54,117 bases of DNA from a bacterium (lineage in GTDB: Bacteria > Chlamydiota > Chlamydiia > Chlamydiales > SM23-39), in NCBI GenBank assembly GCA_021780355.1, contig JAJXYX010000059.1, positions 1 through 54,117 on the forward strand, read 5' to 3'. This document shows positions 1 to 8,955 of the stretch, piece by piece; the first letter of the stretch is position 1, and the number at the start of each line of letters is the position of its first letter. The notes under the pieces were generated by a model. It worked only from the letters and a program-made list of their open reading frames with translations. It was not told the DNA's origin and made no database searches. A program made the position numbers and the translations under genes.

Positions 1-111
1 TTTTTCGCGGTGTTGTCGACTGTGACTGCGGAGTCTGTTTTAGGGCAGGCGTTAAGGGGGCGGGTGAGGGATAAATTCAAGCCTATTGGGGCGCCTGCGA
101 CCAACTTTTGA
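1..111 (+). CDS. C-terminal end of an unidentified protein (partial)
   Basis: Frame 1 is open from the window edge for 36 codons and stops at TGA 109-111. The peptide is too short to identify. Its last residues are encoded inside what looks like a decayed repeat end (90-126), so the natural C-terminus may have been replaced by that insertion. From there to 352 I see no gene. Confidence 0.3.
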   Translation, partial: FFAVLSTVTAESVLGQALRGRVRDKFKPIGAPATNF

Positions 112-126
112 GATTACTTGGGTATA
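90..126. repeat. Decayed C-type end of the dispersed palindromic repeat
   Basis: Read on the minus strand, this begins TATACCCAAG and keeps the order of the C-type end module (TATACCCAACGTGATTC, then AAAATTTGG, then GGCGGG) with several changes. No partner arm is visible, so it would be a solo end. Similarity is by eye only. Confidence 0.45.
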
Positions 127-352
127 CCTATCAGCTTAATTTCTGGCTTCGAGACCGACTCTCTTTGCATTTCTTGCTCCACTATTTTTTCCATATTTGA
201 TCCAATGAAATTTTCCTCTGCTATCAAACAACCACAAAGCAGCTGTAAGAATAAATAACCGACGCATCTCGATCTCATCTAATACGCCCCATTATATCTC
301 ATTTAAGGCAACAGCCTGTTGCCCAATTCCAAAACCAAGAAACCCATTTATC

Positions 353-1474
353 CTATCCACCACGCTTGGTTTCCTTTTTCTTTTTTACTCTTTTTATCCT
401 CTGGACTGGGATTGCGCTTAACTCAGCCTCAATCTCATCGATGGTTGGCAGCTGCCCTTTGAGCTTCTTGGGCAACGAAGAAACGATTTTTGTTTCATAC
501 TCAGCCACACCCATTGGCTTGTGAATATCTCGAAGCGCGTATTCTGCAATGAAATTGTCCTTCCTTTTGCAGATTAGAATGCCGATCGTTGGATTGTCTG
601 CAGGTTTCCTCATGAGATCGTCAACAGCCGATAGATAAAAGTTCATTTTTCCTGCAAACTCGGGCTTGAAATCCACCGCCTTTAGCTCAATCACAACAAA
701 GCACCTAAGATTCAAATGATAGAACAAAAGATCGATATAGAAGTCCTTTTTGCCTACCACTAAGTTCACTTGTCTTCCGACAAAAGAAAATCCTTGCCCT
801 AACGCACATAAGAACTTCTCTACATGCGCGAGCAACCCATCTTCCAGGTCCTTTTCCACATGCTCTCTAGCCAGCTCAAGAAAATCAAAATTGTAAGGGT
901 CCTTTAGGGTGTCATGAGCTAATTTAGAATGTGGGCTAGGCAACCGATCGTGAAAATTGGTAATCGCTTTGCCATGTCGTTGATAAGTCTTTATTTTAAT
1001 AGAATCCATCAAGGCATTACGGGACCAGCCTTCTTGAATGACCATATTAGCATACCAAAGACGCTCCTCTAAAGACTTAACTCCTTCAAATATAGCTATG
1101 TTATGTCCCCAAGGGATATTGAAAACAGGCAGCTCTTCTAATTTACCCACAGCTTGTGGGTAAATTGAATAGGCGAGATAAAACGCCCTCATTCTACCCA
1201 TGTTTGTCCTAGAAAAGCCTTCGATCCCAGGAAACTCATTCTGGATGTCTCTTGCGATCCTATCTATGACACCTGAACCCCAACCGTCTTTTTCTTTTCT
1301 TTCGACAATTTCTTTGCCTATCTCCCAGTACAAACGAATAAGCTCCCGATTCACTGCTAACGCAGCCTTGAATTGAGCAGACCGTATCTTTTTCTTAAGC
1401 TCAGTCACAAACTTGGCATAGTCGGCGGGAGCAACGCCTTGCCTTTTGGAAACAGTTTTTTTACTTTTTGCCAT
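353..1474 (-). CDS. DUF1016 / YhcG-type PDDEXK nuclease family protein
   Basis: This 373-residue protein has the YhcG layout. An N-terminal helical DUF1016 domain (about residues 15-180) includes the NIPWGHNI segment, and a C-terminal PDDEXK-like nuclease domain (about 200-340) includes FYIDLLFYH and FVVIELKAVDFKPE, where the D and E-x-K residues are the expected metal site. The C-terminus is lysine rich. Length is normal for the family. Members occur in mobile and defence-type regions, but their physiological role is unsettled. It lies next to a RhuM-family gene on the same strand, consistent with an accessory island. Confidence 0.85.
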   Translation of the reverse strand: MAKSKKTVSKRQGVAPADYAKFVTELKKKIRSAQFKAALAVNRELIRLYWEIGKEIVERKEKDGWGSGVIDRIARDIQNEFPGIEGFSRTNMGRMRAFYLAYSIYPQAVGKLEELPVFNIPWGHNIAIFEGVKSLEERLWYANMVIQEGWSRNALMDSIKIKTYQRHGKAITNFHDRLPSPHSKLAHDTLKDPYNFDFLELAREHVEKDLEDGLLAHVEKFLCALGQGFSFVGRQVNLVVGKKDFYIDLLFYHLNLRCFVVIELKAVDFKPEFAGKMNFYLSAVDDLMRKPADNPTIGILICKRKDNFIAEYALRDIHKPMGVAEYETKIVSSLPKKLKGQLPTIDEIEAELSAIPVQRIKRVKKKKETKRGG

Positions 1475-1605
1475 CTAAGTTCTCTCTTGATTGCCAGGCG
1501 AAGTTTGTGACACTAACTCTCTATGAATCACACCTGTCACAGGAATCACAACAGAATAGCACTAATGGCAGAAAAATCAAAATACTTTTACGCCAGTTTT
1601 GTCTC

Positions 1606-1620
1606 GTCTAGTGCGTAAAA
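1606..1620. repeat. 15-bp direct repeat near the RhuM module, copy 1
   Basis: GTCTAGTGCGTAAAA occurs here and again at 3189-3203. The copies lie outside the two tRNA-like 3'-end repeats, so they roughly bracket the RhuM gene. A small perfect palindrome (1623-1641, GCGTAATT arms) follows. These may be old integration junctions. Confidence 0.4.
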
Positions 1621-1738
1621 TTTGCGTAATTTTCAATTACGCATCGACTTTTTTGACTCGGTTTTTTGATGAGTTTTCTCTCGTAAAATGAAGCACTTTT
1701 GCGTTCTTGAAAAAATTGTCCATTCAACCGTGTTCGAT

Positions 1739-1755
1739 TCTCTCCACCTCCAATC
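1739..1755 (+). repeat. tRNA/tmRNA 3'-end-like sequence, putative attachment site copy 1
   Basis: TCTCTCCACCTCCAATC occurs here and, identical over 17 bp, at 3105-3121. It is preceded by GTTCGATTC, so it reads like a T-loop, the 3' acceptor strand CACCTCC and a discriminator A. The 5' half of the T stem and the rest of a tRNA or tmRNA are absent, so this is a 3' fragment as left by integration into an RNA gene. The terminator directly follows. Confidence 0.5.
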
Positions 1756-1764
1756 CAAATTAAG

Positions 1765-1797
1765 GCTTCAGCTTCAAGGGCTGAAGCTTTTTGTTTT
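1765..1797 (+). terminator. Rho-independent terminator after the RNA-gene fragment
   Basis: An 8-bp stem GCTTCAGC/GCTGAAGC (1765-1772 and 1780-1787) is followed by a T-rich tract to 1797. Its place behind the tRNA-like 3' end suggests it was carried along with that fragment. From here to 2007 I see no convincing gene. Confidence 0.6.
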
Positions 1798-2007
1798 TAG
1801 TAACATGCAACACAAAATTCACGCTCAAAAATTCCACTGCACAAAGCCCAATTACGCGCTATTTACGCTACTGAACTGGATAAAACCTTACGCCTTCTTA
1901 CCCATTTAGCCAACAAGATGTTGGCCAATTGGCAATAGGCATGGTTTTCAAGTTCAAAATATCCATGCAAATTTTCTTAAAAAAAGCTCTGAATAGCCCG
2001 TGCCTCC

Positions 2008-3021
2008 TTATGTATTTTTCGCCAAGGCTTCGGCCGATTGGGATATAACATACAATTTTTTCAATACAGCTCGATCTGCATCATCCGCGATTTGCCTTTC
2101 AACCTCTCGTCTTTTTCCGTCAAATACCTCATAGCGTTCCAAGGCCAATTTCTCAGCAACTTGAGCCGAAATTTTACCCGCATGATCGAGCAAATCTCTT
2201 TCTTTGAAAATCAAAAATGCGTCCAATTTTTCTTCCCATTCTGCCATAGTCATTGCTTTGCGTCGCCTAGCCTGGTCTTCCGCGTGATCAAGATACATGA
2301 CAACAATCCGATTTAGCTCTTCGATTTCAGGTTGGTCAAGATAGTTTTTGGCAATAGTCACATCCTCCTGTCGCACTCGACTCCCTTTCCAACTTGTAAG
2401 ACCCATGTTTGGCAATTCTGAATTAGCGCGTTCAACGATAAGCTCAGCTGCCGTGCGATGTGTTGTTGCCCAAAGCATCTTATTTTGCACCTTCTTGAAG
2501 AAAAGTTGAGCCTGCTCACTCTTAGGATCATAGTCGAGAGCTGTCGCATAAATATCCCGCACTTTTTGATAAAACCGTTTTTCCGAAGCCCGAATCTCAC
2601 GAATCCTCTCCAACCACTCATCGAAATAATCCCAAGGCTTCGGCTCTTTTAAGCGAGCATCATCCATTACAAAACCCTTCACAAGGTACTCCTGCAAATG
2701 AATAGTAGCCCACCTACGAAACTGGATACCTCTTTGGGATTCCACTCTATAGCCAATTGCAAGGATCATGCTGAGATTGTATAGCTTAGTCTTATAGCGC
2801 TTGCCATCAGCGGCAGTTGTCAAGTTATCCTTGACTACTGCTTCCGACAATTCGTTTGTTGAAAGTATGTTCTTGATATGCAAGCTGATATTTTGCTTAG
2901 TTGTTTGAAACAGGTCAGCGAGCTCCATCTGCGTCAACCAAACTGTCTCTCCTTCAGCTTTGAGATGAATCGCGGTCTTCCCGTCTTCAGTGGTATAGAG
3001 AATAAGCTCTCCATTAGACAT
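2008..3021 (-). CDS. RhuM family protein
   Basis: This 337-residue protein is of the virulence RhuM family, named for a Salmonella SPI-3 gene. The N-terminal part (about 1-120) shows the typical order: ILYTTEDGK, then VWLTQMELADLFQTTKQNISLHI, which looks like a helix-turn-helix, then YNLSMILAIGYRVESQRGIQFRRWA. A long C-terminal helical region follows. AAGGAAG precedes the ATG. Family function is not established; members are common in genomic islands and near restriction or toxin genes. It sits between two tRNA-like 3' ends, supporting acquisition as a module. Confidence 0.85.
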   Translation of the reverse strand: MSNGELILYTTEDGKTAIHLKAEGETVWLTQMELADLFQTTKQNISLHIKNILSTNELSEAVVKDNLTTAADGKRYKTKLYNLSMILAIGYRVESQRGIQFRRWATIHLQEYLVKGFVMDDARLKEPKPWDYFDEWLERIREIRASEKRFYQKVRDIYATALDYDPKSEQAQLFFKKVQNKMLWATTHRTAAELIVERANSELPNMGLTSWKGSRVRQEDVTIAKNYLDQPEIEELNRIVVMYLDHAEDQARRRKAMTMAEWEEKLDAFLIFKERDLLDHAGKISAQVAEKLALERYEVFDGKRREVERQIADDADRAVLKKLYVISQSAEALAKNT

Positions 3022-3104
3022 AACCCACTTCCTTTGAACTTAATTTTTTAGAAAAAATCGTAGCTGAAATGAAAAAACCACTCCAGGAAAAAGTTCTGAA
3101 TGAG

Positions 3105-3121
3105 TCTCTCCACCTCCAATC
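3105..3121 (+). repeat. tRNA/tmRNA 3'-end-like sequence, putative attachment site copy 2
   Basis: Identical over 17 bp to 1739-1755 and in the same orientation, again followed at once by a hairpin terminator built on GGCTTC/GAAGCC. The pair flanks the RhuM gene as attL/attR-like sites would. No integrase gene is present between them. Confidence 0.5.
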
Positions 3122-3126
3122 AAAAC

Positions 3127-3165
3127 AAAGGCTTCAATTTTAACGACCGAAGCCTTTTGTTTTTT
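3127..3165 (+). terminator. Rho-independent terminator, parallel to the one at 1765
   Basis: The 9-bp stem AAAGGCTTC/GAAGCCTTT (3127-3135 and 3149-3157) is followed by a T-rich stretch. It shares its stem sequence with the first terminator, so the RNA 3' end plus terminator is present as a duplicated unit. Confidence 0.6.
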
Positions 3166-3237
3166 GTGAAATCTATGGTTTTCTGACAGTCTAGTGCGTA
3201 AAAATAAGGGCGTTTCCACCTCCCTATCTCGATATCC

Positions 3238-4014
3238 TTACTTTAATTCGCTATCTGCAAAAATCGTCATTGCTTCAGACATGAACTCAGCAAGTTTTGA
3301 ATGGAACGGGTCGAGCTGTTTTCTAAACTCAGGGTGCTTTTGATATAGCTGAGCCATTGCCTTATAAACTTCGCGAGTTGCATCCTGGATTTTGTCTATA
3401 AATCCATGATGTCTTTTAATAATCCGCTGGACTTCTGAAGAACTTGGAGCCAATCCCTTTTCAATACAATGGATAAGTTCCCTGAAAACGGCATGGGCTG
3501 TCTCTGTAGCATTTTCATAAAATGCTTTGCCTCTTTTCTCAACGTCTTCTGCATTTTTAGTCGGGACTCTTACGCTTTTGCCGACAATTTCTTCTGCAGC
3601 AGAGTAAGGCTCATGTCCTTTTGCTTTTTTCACTAAAGTGATATTGAAACCATCGAAAATTTCTTTATCTTTCATTTTCATTTTTCCTTTTAAATGATTG
3701 ATCGTTTTGTCGATGGTCTTAAGCAGTTGTCCAATTTTCTCTCGCTCTTGATTCAAAGATTTCCTATGCGAATGAAGAGCAGAAAGCTGATCAAAATCAT
3801 CCTTTCCTATAACTTTCTTGATTTGCTTTATCGTAAAACCAAGCTCTTTGAAGAATAGGATTTGTTGTAGCTGAAGCAGCTCTTTCTCCTCATAGTACCG
3901 ATATCCATTAGACCCATAATATGAGGGCCTAAGAAGCCCCTCTTCTTCATAAAAATGGAGAGTCCGAACCGTTACTCCTGAGAGTTCACTTAATTTTTTA
4001 ACTGTATAAGCCAT
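3238..4014 (-). CDS. MerR-family regulator with TipA-like ligand domain
   Basis: The first 70 residues form a MerR winged helix (SGVTVRTLHFYEEEGLLRPSY, then GYRYYEEKELLQLQQILF). A coiled-coil dimerisation helix follows (about 80-120). The C-terminal part (about 120-255) is an all-helical domain of the TipAS type, which in the model protein binds thiopeptide-like drugs; this ligand is unknown. AAAGG lies just before the ATG. It is divergent from the GntR operon, with repeat element 1 in between. Such regulators typically control nearby or own promoters; the target is not visible. Confidence 0.8.
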   Translation of the reverse strand: MAYTVKKLSELSGVTVRTLHFYEEEGLLRPSYYGSNGYRYYEEKELLQLQQILFFKELGFTIKQIKKVIGKDDFDQLSALHSHRKSLNQEREKIGQLLKTIDKTINHLKGKMKMKDKEIFDGFNITLVKKAKGHEPYSAAEEIVGKSVRVPTKNAEDVEKRGKAFYENATETAHAVFRELIHCIEKGLAPSSSEVQRIIKRHHGFIDKIQDATREVYKAMAQLYQKHPEFRKQLDPFHSKLAEFMSEAMTIFADSELK

Positions 4015-4218
4015 CGACCTTTCATCCTTTTAATATCCCTATGATTTTAAAAGATGTTCCCAATATACACAATGACGCATACGTTTAGGTCAATAGCCTT
4101 TCTGAAAAATCTAGAAATATGAATCCTTTGGACGAAATTAATACGCAACGTACTATATGAAGCGCAAGAAATTAGACTTACGAGAAAGTTATGTTTACCC
4201 CCGCCTTAGGATTTATAC

Positions 4219-4375
4219 CCAAGGTAATTCAAAATTTGGCCTCTAGGCGGGTTCAAAGCGCCAAAAATCGATTCTTACAAAGGGGGATTGTATTGATTTA
4301 ATACTACCCCCCTTTGTAACAATCGATTTTTGACAGCAATCCCCCTCCTAGCGGCCAAATTTTGAATCACCTTGG
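4219..4375. repeat. Dispersed palindromic repeat, element 1 (C/C ends)
   Basis: Outer arms are C-type (CCAAGGTAATTC left, GAATCACCTTGG right). The inner arms are AAAAATCGATT and its complement, around a core stem of CTTACAAAGGGGG type and a TGTATTGATTTAATAC loop. The right terminal TATA has decayed. It lies between two divergent regulator genes, so it is not simply a 3' terminator. Confidence 0.85.
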
Positions 4376-4477
4376 ACTTACTTCCCATAAGACAATAAAT
4401 TTTTCAAAACAACATCTTTACCACAAAGAGGATCGAGTGATATATTACATATCAGCAAAAGATAAATCGCGGCGTTT

Positions 4478-5119
4478 ATGGAAGAAAAAATTCAACGCAC
4501 CTTTGTTCGGCAAGAGGCTTATCTTAAAATTCGTAATTGGATTTTGGATGGAACCTTGCTGCCAGGGGCGCAAGTACGAGACAAGGAGCTAGCAATGCAG
4601 TTGGGAGTCAGCAGGACCCCGATTCGAGAAGCATTATTACGTCTTGAAGATGAAGGACTCGTGCAAACAAAGCCCAATCGCTCAACTCTTGTAAGCACGA
4701 TAGATTTTCAAAGTGCATTTCATCTCTACTCTATCGTATGGACGTTAGAACGCTTAGCGCTTACCCAAGCTTTTGGATCGATTACCGAATCTCACATCCA
4801 AATAATGACTGAGGCCAATCAAAGATTTTTACAAAAAATGAGAGGTCGAGATCGGATAGCTGCTTTGGATGCTGACTATGACTTTCATTCAGTTTATGTA
4901 AAACTTTCAGAAAATCAAGAACTCGAAAAAATCATTTCAGAATTGAAACAAAAACTCAAGCGATTGGACCTTTATTATTTCGATAAAATAAAAGATGCGG
5001 AGCTTTCCTATGAAGAACACGCTCAGATTATTGAGGCCCTGAAGAATAAAGATTTACACTTAACTCTAAACGCAATCGAGAGCAATTGGAAGAACAGTTT
5101 TTCCCGTTTTAAACTTTAA
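4478..5119 (+). CDS. GntR-family transcriptional regulator (FCD type)
   Basis: This 213-residue protein starts with a GntR winged helix (about 10-75; AMQLGVSRTPIREALLRLE is the recognition region) and continues with a helical FCD ligand domain (about 85-205). H-x-x-H-type metal residues are only partly evident. It is first in a tight three-gene operon with DUF2000 and a phosphotransferase-like gene. A broken paralogue lies at 10497-10855, showing the locus was duplicated. Regulation of its own operon is the likeliest role; the ligand is unknown. Confidence 0.85.
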   Translation: MEEKIQRTFVRQEAYLKIRNWILDGTLLPGAQVRDKELAMQLGVSRTPIREALLRLEDEGLVQTKPNRSTLVSTIDFQSAFHLYSIVWTLERLALTQAFGSITESHIQIMTEANQRFLQKMRGRDRIAALDADYDFHSVYVKLSENQELEKIISELKQKLKRLDLYYFDKIKDAELSYEEHAQIIEALKNKDLHLTLNAIESNWKNSFSRFKL

Positions 5120-5128
5120 AGGAGCGGT

Positions 5129-5539
5129 ATGTTTGAAAATAAATTAGTTGCGGTCATGAATGAAAAGATTGAGCCGGGCGTGATTATGAATGCCTTGGCT
5201 CATATGTGCATAGGATTTGGGTCTGAGATCGGAAAAGGGCCTTTGCGCCTAACTAATTATATCGACGGAGACGAAGGTAGCCACCCTAGTATTTCGGAGA
5301 TGCCTTTTATGATCTTGAAGGCGAACTCAAACAAAATAAGAGCTCTTCGCCTTGCCGCCGAACAAGCTAGCATTCAATTTGTTGACTTTACCGATACCAT
5401 GACCATAGGATCTTATATCGAGCAATTAGAAAGAACCAAGCAAGTTAAAGAAGCCGATTTGATCTATTATGGTATTGTTTTGTTTGGCAGCTGGGATAAA
5501 GTTTCAGAGTTAACAAGAAAATTTTCCCTATGGAAGTAA
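5129..5539 (+). CDS. DUF2000 family protein
   Basis: This 136-residue protein matches the DUF2000 pattern: a start with FENKLVAVMNEKIEPGVIMNALAHM, then ISEMPFMILKAN, and YYGIVLFGS near the C-terminus. The family has a peptidyl-tRNA-hydrolase-II-like fold and no settled activity. It starts 9 bases after the GntR gene behind a clear AAAGGAG ribosome site, and 4 bases separate it from the phosphotransferase-like gene. GntR and DUF2000 pairing is the main functional clue. Confidence 0.75.
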   Translation: MFENKLVAVMNEKIEPGVIMNALAHMCIGFGSEIGKGPLRLTNYIDGDEGSHPSISEMPFMILKANSNKIRALRLAAEQASIQFVDFTDTMTIGSYIEQLERTKQVKEADLIYYGIVLFGSWDKVSELTRKFSLWK

Positions 5540-5543
5540 GATT

Positions 5544-6440
5544 ATGAATAGTCAACGCGTTATAATAGACACTTCTCTTGCGCGCCGTCTGATCGCCTCA
5601 CAATTTCCCCAATGGAAAACACTTTCTATCTCTCCTATTGCAACGAGCGGATGGGATAATCGAACTTTCCACTTAGGTAAAAATATGTCCATTCGCTTAC
5701 CAAGCGCCGCTGATTATGAATTACAGGTAGAAAAGGAGCATCAATGGCTACCTCAATTAGCTCCTCGACTTCCCCTTTCGATTCCAATCCCTCTGGCTAT
5801 GGGAAAACCTGAACATGGTTATCCCTGGAAGTGGTCTATTTATCAATGGCTCGACGGAGAGACCGTGGCTTCTGCAAGAATAGAAAATCTCTCTGAATTG
5901 GCCATTGATCTAGCTAACTTTCTTACAGCCCTACAAAAGATTGACACAACGGGTGGACCATCACCTGGATTACATAGCTTTTTTAGGGGAGGATCACTAT
6001 CGGTCTATGATCGTGAAACGCGCCATTCTATCAGTTCCTTAAAGAATAAAATTGATGTTGCCATGGCAACTAAAGTCTGGGAAGCCGCTCTTTCGACTTC
6101 TTGGAAGAGTCCACCGGTATGGGTTCATGGAGATATTAGTGCGGGCAATCTGTTAGTACGTAATGGCAAACTCTCCGCTGTCATTGATTTTGGTCAGCTA
6201 GCCATTGGCGATCCTGCATGCGATCTGGTCATTAATTGGACGCTGTTTCATGGAAAAAGTAGAGAACTTTTTCAAAAAATGCTTCCTTTAGATCAAGGGA
6301 CTTGGGCTCGCGCACATGGTTGGGTCTTATGGAAAGCTTTGGTGGTCGCTGCAGAGTTAACCACCCCAAACAATTCAGAATCTAAGCAATGTTGGCGCGT
6401 CCTTGAAGATGTCATTGCTGATCATAAAAAAGTTACGTAA
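5544..6440 (+). CDS. Aminoglycoside phosphotransferase (APH) family protein
   Basis: This 298-residue kinase-like protein has the APH catalytic loop VWVHGDISAGNLLV and the metal-binding segment AVIDFGQLAIGDPACDL. The N-terminal lobe carries GWDNRTFHLG. The fold transfers phosphate from ATP to small hydroxylated molecules such as aminoglycosides, and many members act on other metabolites. The actual substrate cannot be told here. It is the last gene of the GntR operon. It is one of three APH-fold genes in the window (also 17956 and 43201). Confidence 0.85.
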   Translation: MNSQRVIIDTSLARRLIASQFPQWKTLSISPIATSGWDNRTFHLGKNMSIRLPSAADYELQVEKEHQWLPQLAPRLPLSIPIPLAMGKPEHGYPWKWSIYQWLDGETVASARIENLSELAIDLANFLTALQKIDTTGGPSPGLHSFFRGGSLSVYDRETRHSISSLKNKIDVAMATKVWEAALSTSWKSPPVWVHGDISAGNLLVRNGKLSAVIDFGQLAIGDPACDLVINWTLFHGKSRELFQKMLPLDQGTWARAHGWVLWKALVVAAELTTPNNSESKQCWRVLEDVIADHKKVT

Positions 6441-6455
6441 TCCTCTATAAATCAT

Positions 6456-7654
6456 AGAGATATGATCGAAAGTTGTGGATGAAAGGCTAAAAAGAGCGTA
6501 CCCTTAATGATTTTTCTTAGACGGAAAAAATCAAACAAAAAGGAATACGCTCATGAAGAAATTTACCCTTCCACCAGTTAAAAATCCATCGGAGAATCCC
6601 GCTCGTTCTGTTCTCGAAGAAGTTCTCCAAAACGGAGCCAAGAGACTGCTCCAGGAAGCAATTGAATATGAAGTCCTTGAATACGTGCAGAAATTCAAGG
6701 AGATGAAAGACGAAATGGACAGCCGTCTAGTAACCAGAAATGGGTATCTTCCGGCTCGTGACATTCAAATGGGCATCGGGCCAATCAATGTTCGTCAGCC
6801 CAGAGTCAGAGATAAAAGAGACGGAGAAGCCTTCTCAAGTATCGTGCTCCCAAAATACAAACGAAAAACAGAAAGTCTTGAGCGCTTGATTCCCGAGTTG
6901 TATCTGAGAGGAATTTCAACGAATAATTTTCCAGAAGCTCTTTCAGCTCTTCTTGGCAAAAATGCTGTAGGGCTTTCGCCTGCAAACATCACTCGCATGA
7001 AGGAGGTTTGGGAACAAGAATACGAAACATGGCTGAAGAGAGATTTGACAGGACGCCACTATGTATACATCTGGGCAGACGGAATTTATTTTAATATCCG
7101 GCTCGATGGAGCCCGCCCTTGTATTTTGGTCTTGATAGGCGTGAATGAAGAGGGTGAAAAGGAACTCATAGGCATTCATGATGGCGTTAGAGAAAGCACG
7201 CTTTCCTGAAAGGAATTTCTTCAGAATTTAAAGTCGAGAGGGATGAACGTAACACCTTCCTTGGCAATCGGTGATGGGGCCTTAGGATTTTGGACTGCGC
7301 TGGAAGAAGAATTTCCTCAATGCCGACAGCAACGTTGTTGGGTACATAAAACAGCGAACATTCTCGATAAAATGCCCAAAAGCGTACAGCCAAATGCAAA
7401 GAGAATGATCCATGAAATGTATCTGTCACCGACGAAAGAATCTGCTCAGAAAGCTTATGAGGAGTTTTTGAAGTTATACACAGCGAAATATCCCGGAGCA
7501 TGCAAATGCCTTGAGAAGAATAAAGACCAACTTTTTACCTTCTATGATTTCCCGACAGAGCATTGGGCACATATTCGAACGACGAATCCGATAAGAAAAA
7601 TCGTTAAGGTACGCTCTTTTTAGCCTTTCATCCACAACTTTCGATCATATCTCT
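6456..7654. mobile_element. Defective IS256-family insertion sequence
   Basis: The element is bounded by long inverted repeats, 6456-6519 and 7592-7654. The outer 47 bases (AGAGATATGATCGAAAGTTG onward) match exactly; inside that there is a one-base length difference and one substitution. At about 1.2 kb it is shorter than usual for the family, because the 3' part of the transposase gene is missing and the reading frame runs straight into the right repeat. No target duplication is visible in the flanks. Confidence 0.85.
6553..7623 (+). pseudogene. IS256-family transposase, nonsense codon and 3' deletion
   Basis: One frame encodes a MULE-type DDE transposase, but TGA at 7207-7209 interrupts it where relatives have tryptophan (RESTLS-stop-KEFLQNL). 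It reopens in the same frame with LAIGDGALGF and QRCWVHKTANILDKMPKSVQ. The aspartates of YIWADGIYF and AIGDG are present. The frame ends HIRTTNPI followed directly by the inverted repeat, so the catalytic glutamate region and C-terminus are gone. It is therefore inactivated twice. AAAGGA lies ahead of the ATG. Confidence 0.9.
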
Positions 7655-7740
7655 GCACCGCTAGAGCACCGTGTTTTTGAAGTTTTGCAGTCCAGTTTTT
7701 TTCTTGACTTTACGAACTGCTTTCATTCATACTTTTCAGT

Positions 7741-8781
7741 ATGAAACAGTTAAACATAAAAAAAATTGTTGCTTCCATTTTGCTTGCAATTACAGCTTTG
7801 GATGCAAAATACACAGTAACGGAGAATAATATGGCAAACCATGTTAGCATTGATGCTTGTAACTTAAATCTCATTTATAATGAGAGCTATCAATATTCCT
7901 TACCTCAAAAGGTTTTAGAGGGCTTTCTATCTGGAAAAGCATTTGATAATCCTGAAGTTTATACAAGTGAAGAATCTGAAAGGTTGCGTAGCGATATTAA
8001 CGAATTATACCAAAGAATTTTAGCAACCGAGCCTGTCAGAGAAAATTTAGCTATTATCACAGCTGGCGCACCAGGAGCTGGTAAGACCGTCAAGCTAAAA
8101 CAAGATTTAGAGGCAAATACAAGCCAAGGCAAAACCTATACCTATGTATGCCCTGACGACGTTTGTTTAAAAAATCAGACAAGAACATATGTTGCAGACA
8201 TTGCAGGTAGCGATGACTCAATGGCTGCCAGACAAAACGCATACAATAAATGGCGTCCAGGGTCTAATGCTGCGACACATTTAGTTTTAGGGAACTTAAT
8301 TCGAGAAAAGTACGCATTTTATTTTGGATCAACTTCATCAGGTCCAGCAACAGGTAAATTTTTTGAATTCCTCAAAGCGCAGGGATACACAATCAGATTA
8401 ATCCATGTATCAGCTCCAGATGACGTTCGATGGGGTTCTATTCAAGAAAGAGATAAAACCTTTGTACAAACAACAGAACAAGATGTAAAAGAAAAAGGAC
8501 TACTGCTCCCTCAAAGGATTAACGACACATTTTTGAAATATGCTGACCAAATTGAATTTTACTATCGTGACGATGTTAAACAAGATGCAGTATTAGCTGC
8601 TCGGTGGATTAGAAACGAGGATGTTTCTCAATTTGCTGGAACACTTCAAGTTCTTGAACCTAAACAATATGAACAGATTAAATCGGTTCATAATGCTGCT
8701 GTAGGGGTTCTTCAAAAGCCAGAACTTTTTTGGGAAGAAGCTGTTGAATCTAAATCTAAAATTTCAGCAATGGCTTTCTAA
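7741..8781 (+). CDS. Zeta-toxin-like P-loop kinase, possibly exported
   Basis: This 346-residue protein has a Walker A motif GAPGAGKT (109-116), then YVCPDD, an NKWRPGSNAATHLVLGNLI segment and AQGYTIRLIHVSAPDDVRW, in the order seen in zeta-toxin/PezT-like kinases. Those phosphorylate UDP-N-acetylglucosamine-type substrates in known cases; the substrate here is unknown. The first 22 residues are hydrophobic and signal-like. A second ATG at 7831 has a much better ribosome site (GGAG, 6 bases away) and would give a 316-residue cytosolic form. No epsilon-type antitoxin gene is adjacent. Codon use is AT rich. Confidence 0.6.
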   Translation: MKQLNIKKIVASILLAITALDAKYTVTENNMANHVSIDACNLNLIYNESYQYSLPQKVLEGFLSGKAFDNPEVYTSEESERLRSDINELYQRILATEPVRENLAIITAGAPGAGKTVKLKQDLEANTSQGKTYTYVCPDDVCLKNQTRTYVADIAGSDDSMAARQNAYNKWRPGSNAATHLVLGNLIREKYAFYFGSTSSGPATGKFFEFLKAQGYTIRLIHVSAPDDVRWGSIQERDKTFVQTTEQDVKEKGLLLPQRINDTFLKYADQIEFYYRDDVKQDAVLAARWIRNEDVSQFAGTLQVLEPKQYEQIKSVHNAAVGVLQKPELFWEEAVESKSKISAMAF

Positions 8782-8955
8782 TCAGTGACCTTCGTTCTGA
8801 ATAAGAATAGAGTCGTTAACAAAAAAAAATGAAAAAACCGATCGCTCAGAAAGGAGGTCGTTTTTTTGTATTTGTAAAAAGCGATCTTCAAATTTCTCCA
8901 AAACAAAGCCAATTTTAGAATAGACCTTGCAACTTTTTGAGCATGATGATGTTCT

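Noticed and set aside
1739-1755. Complete tRNA or tmRNA gene
   Set aside because: Only the T-loop-like and 3' acceptor part is present; the sequence upstream does not form the other arms.
7207-7209. TGA read as tryptophan
   Set aside because: Other genes in the window use TGA as stop (for example at the bioA/ferritin-like overlap), so this is a nonsense mutation in a dead transposase.
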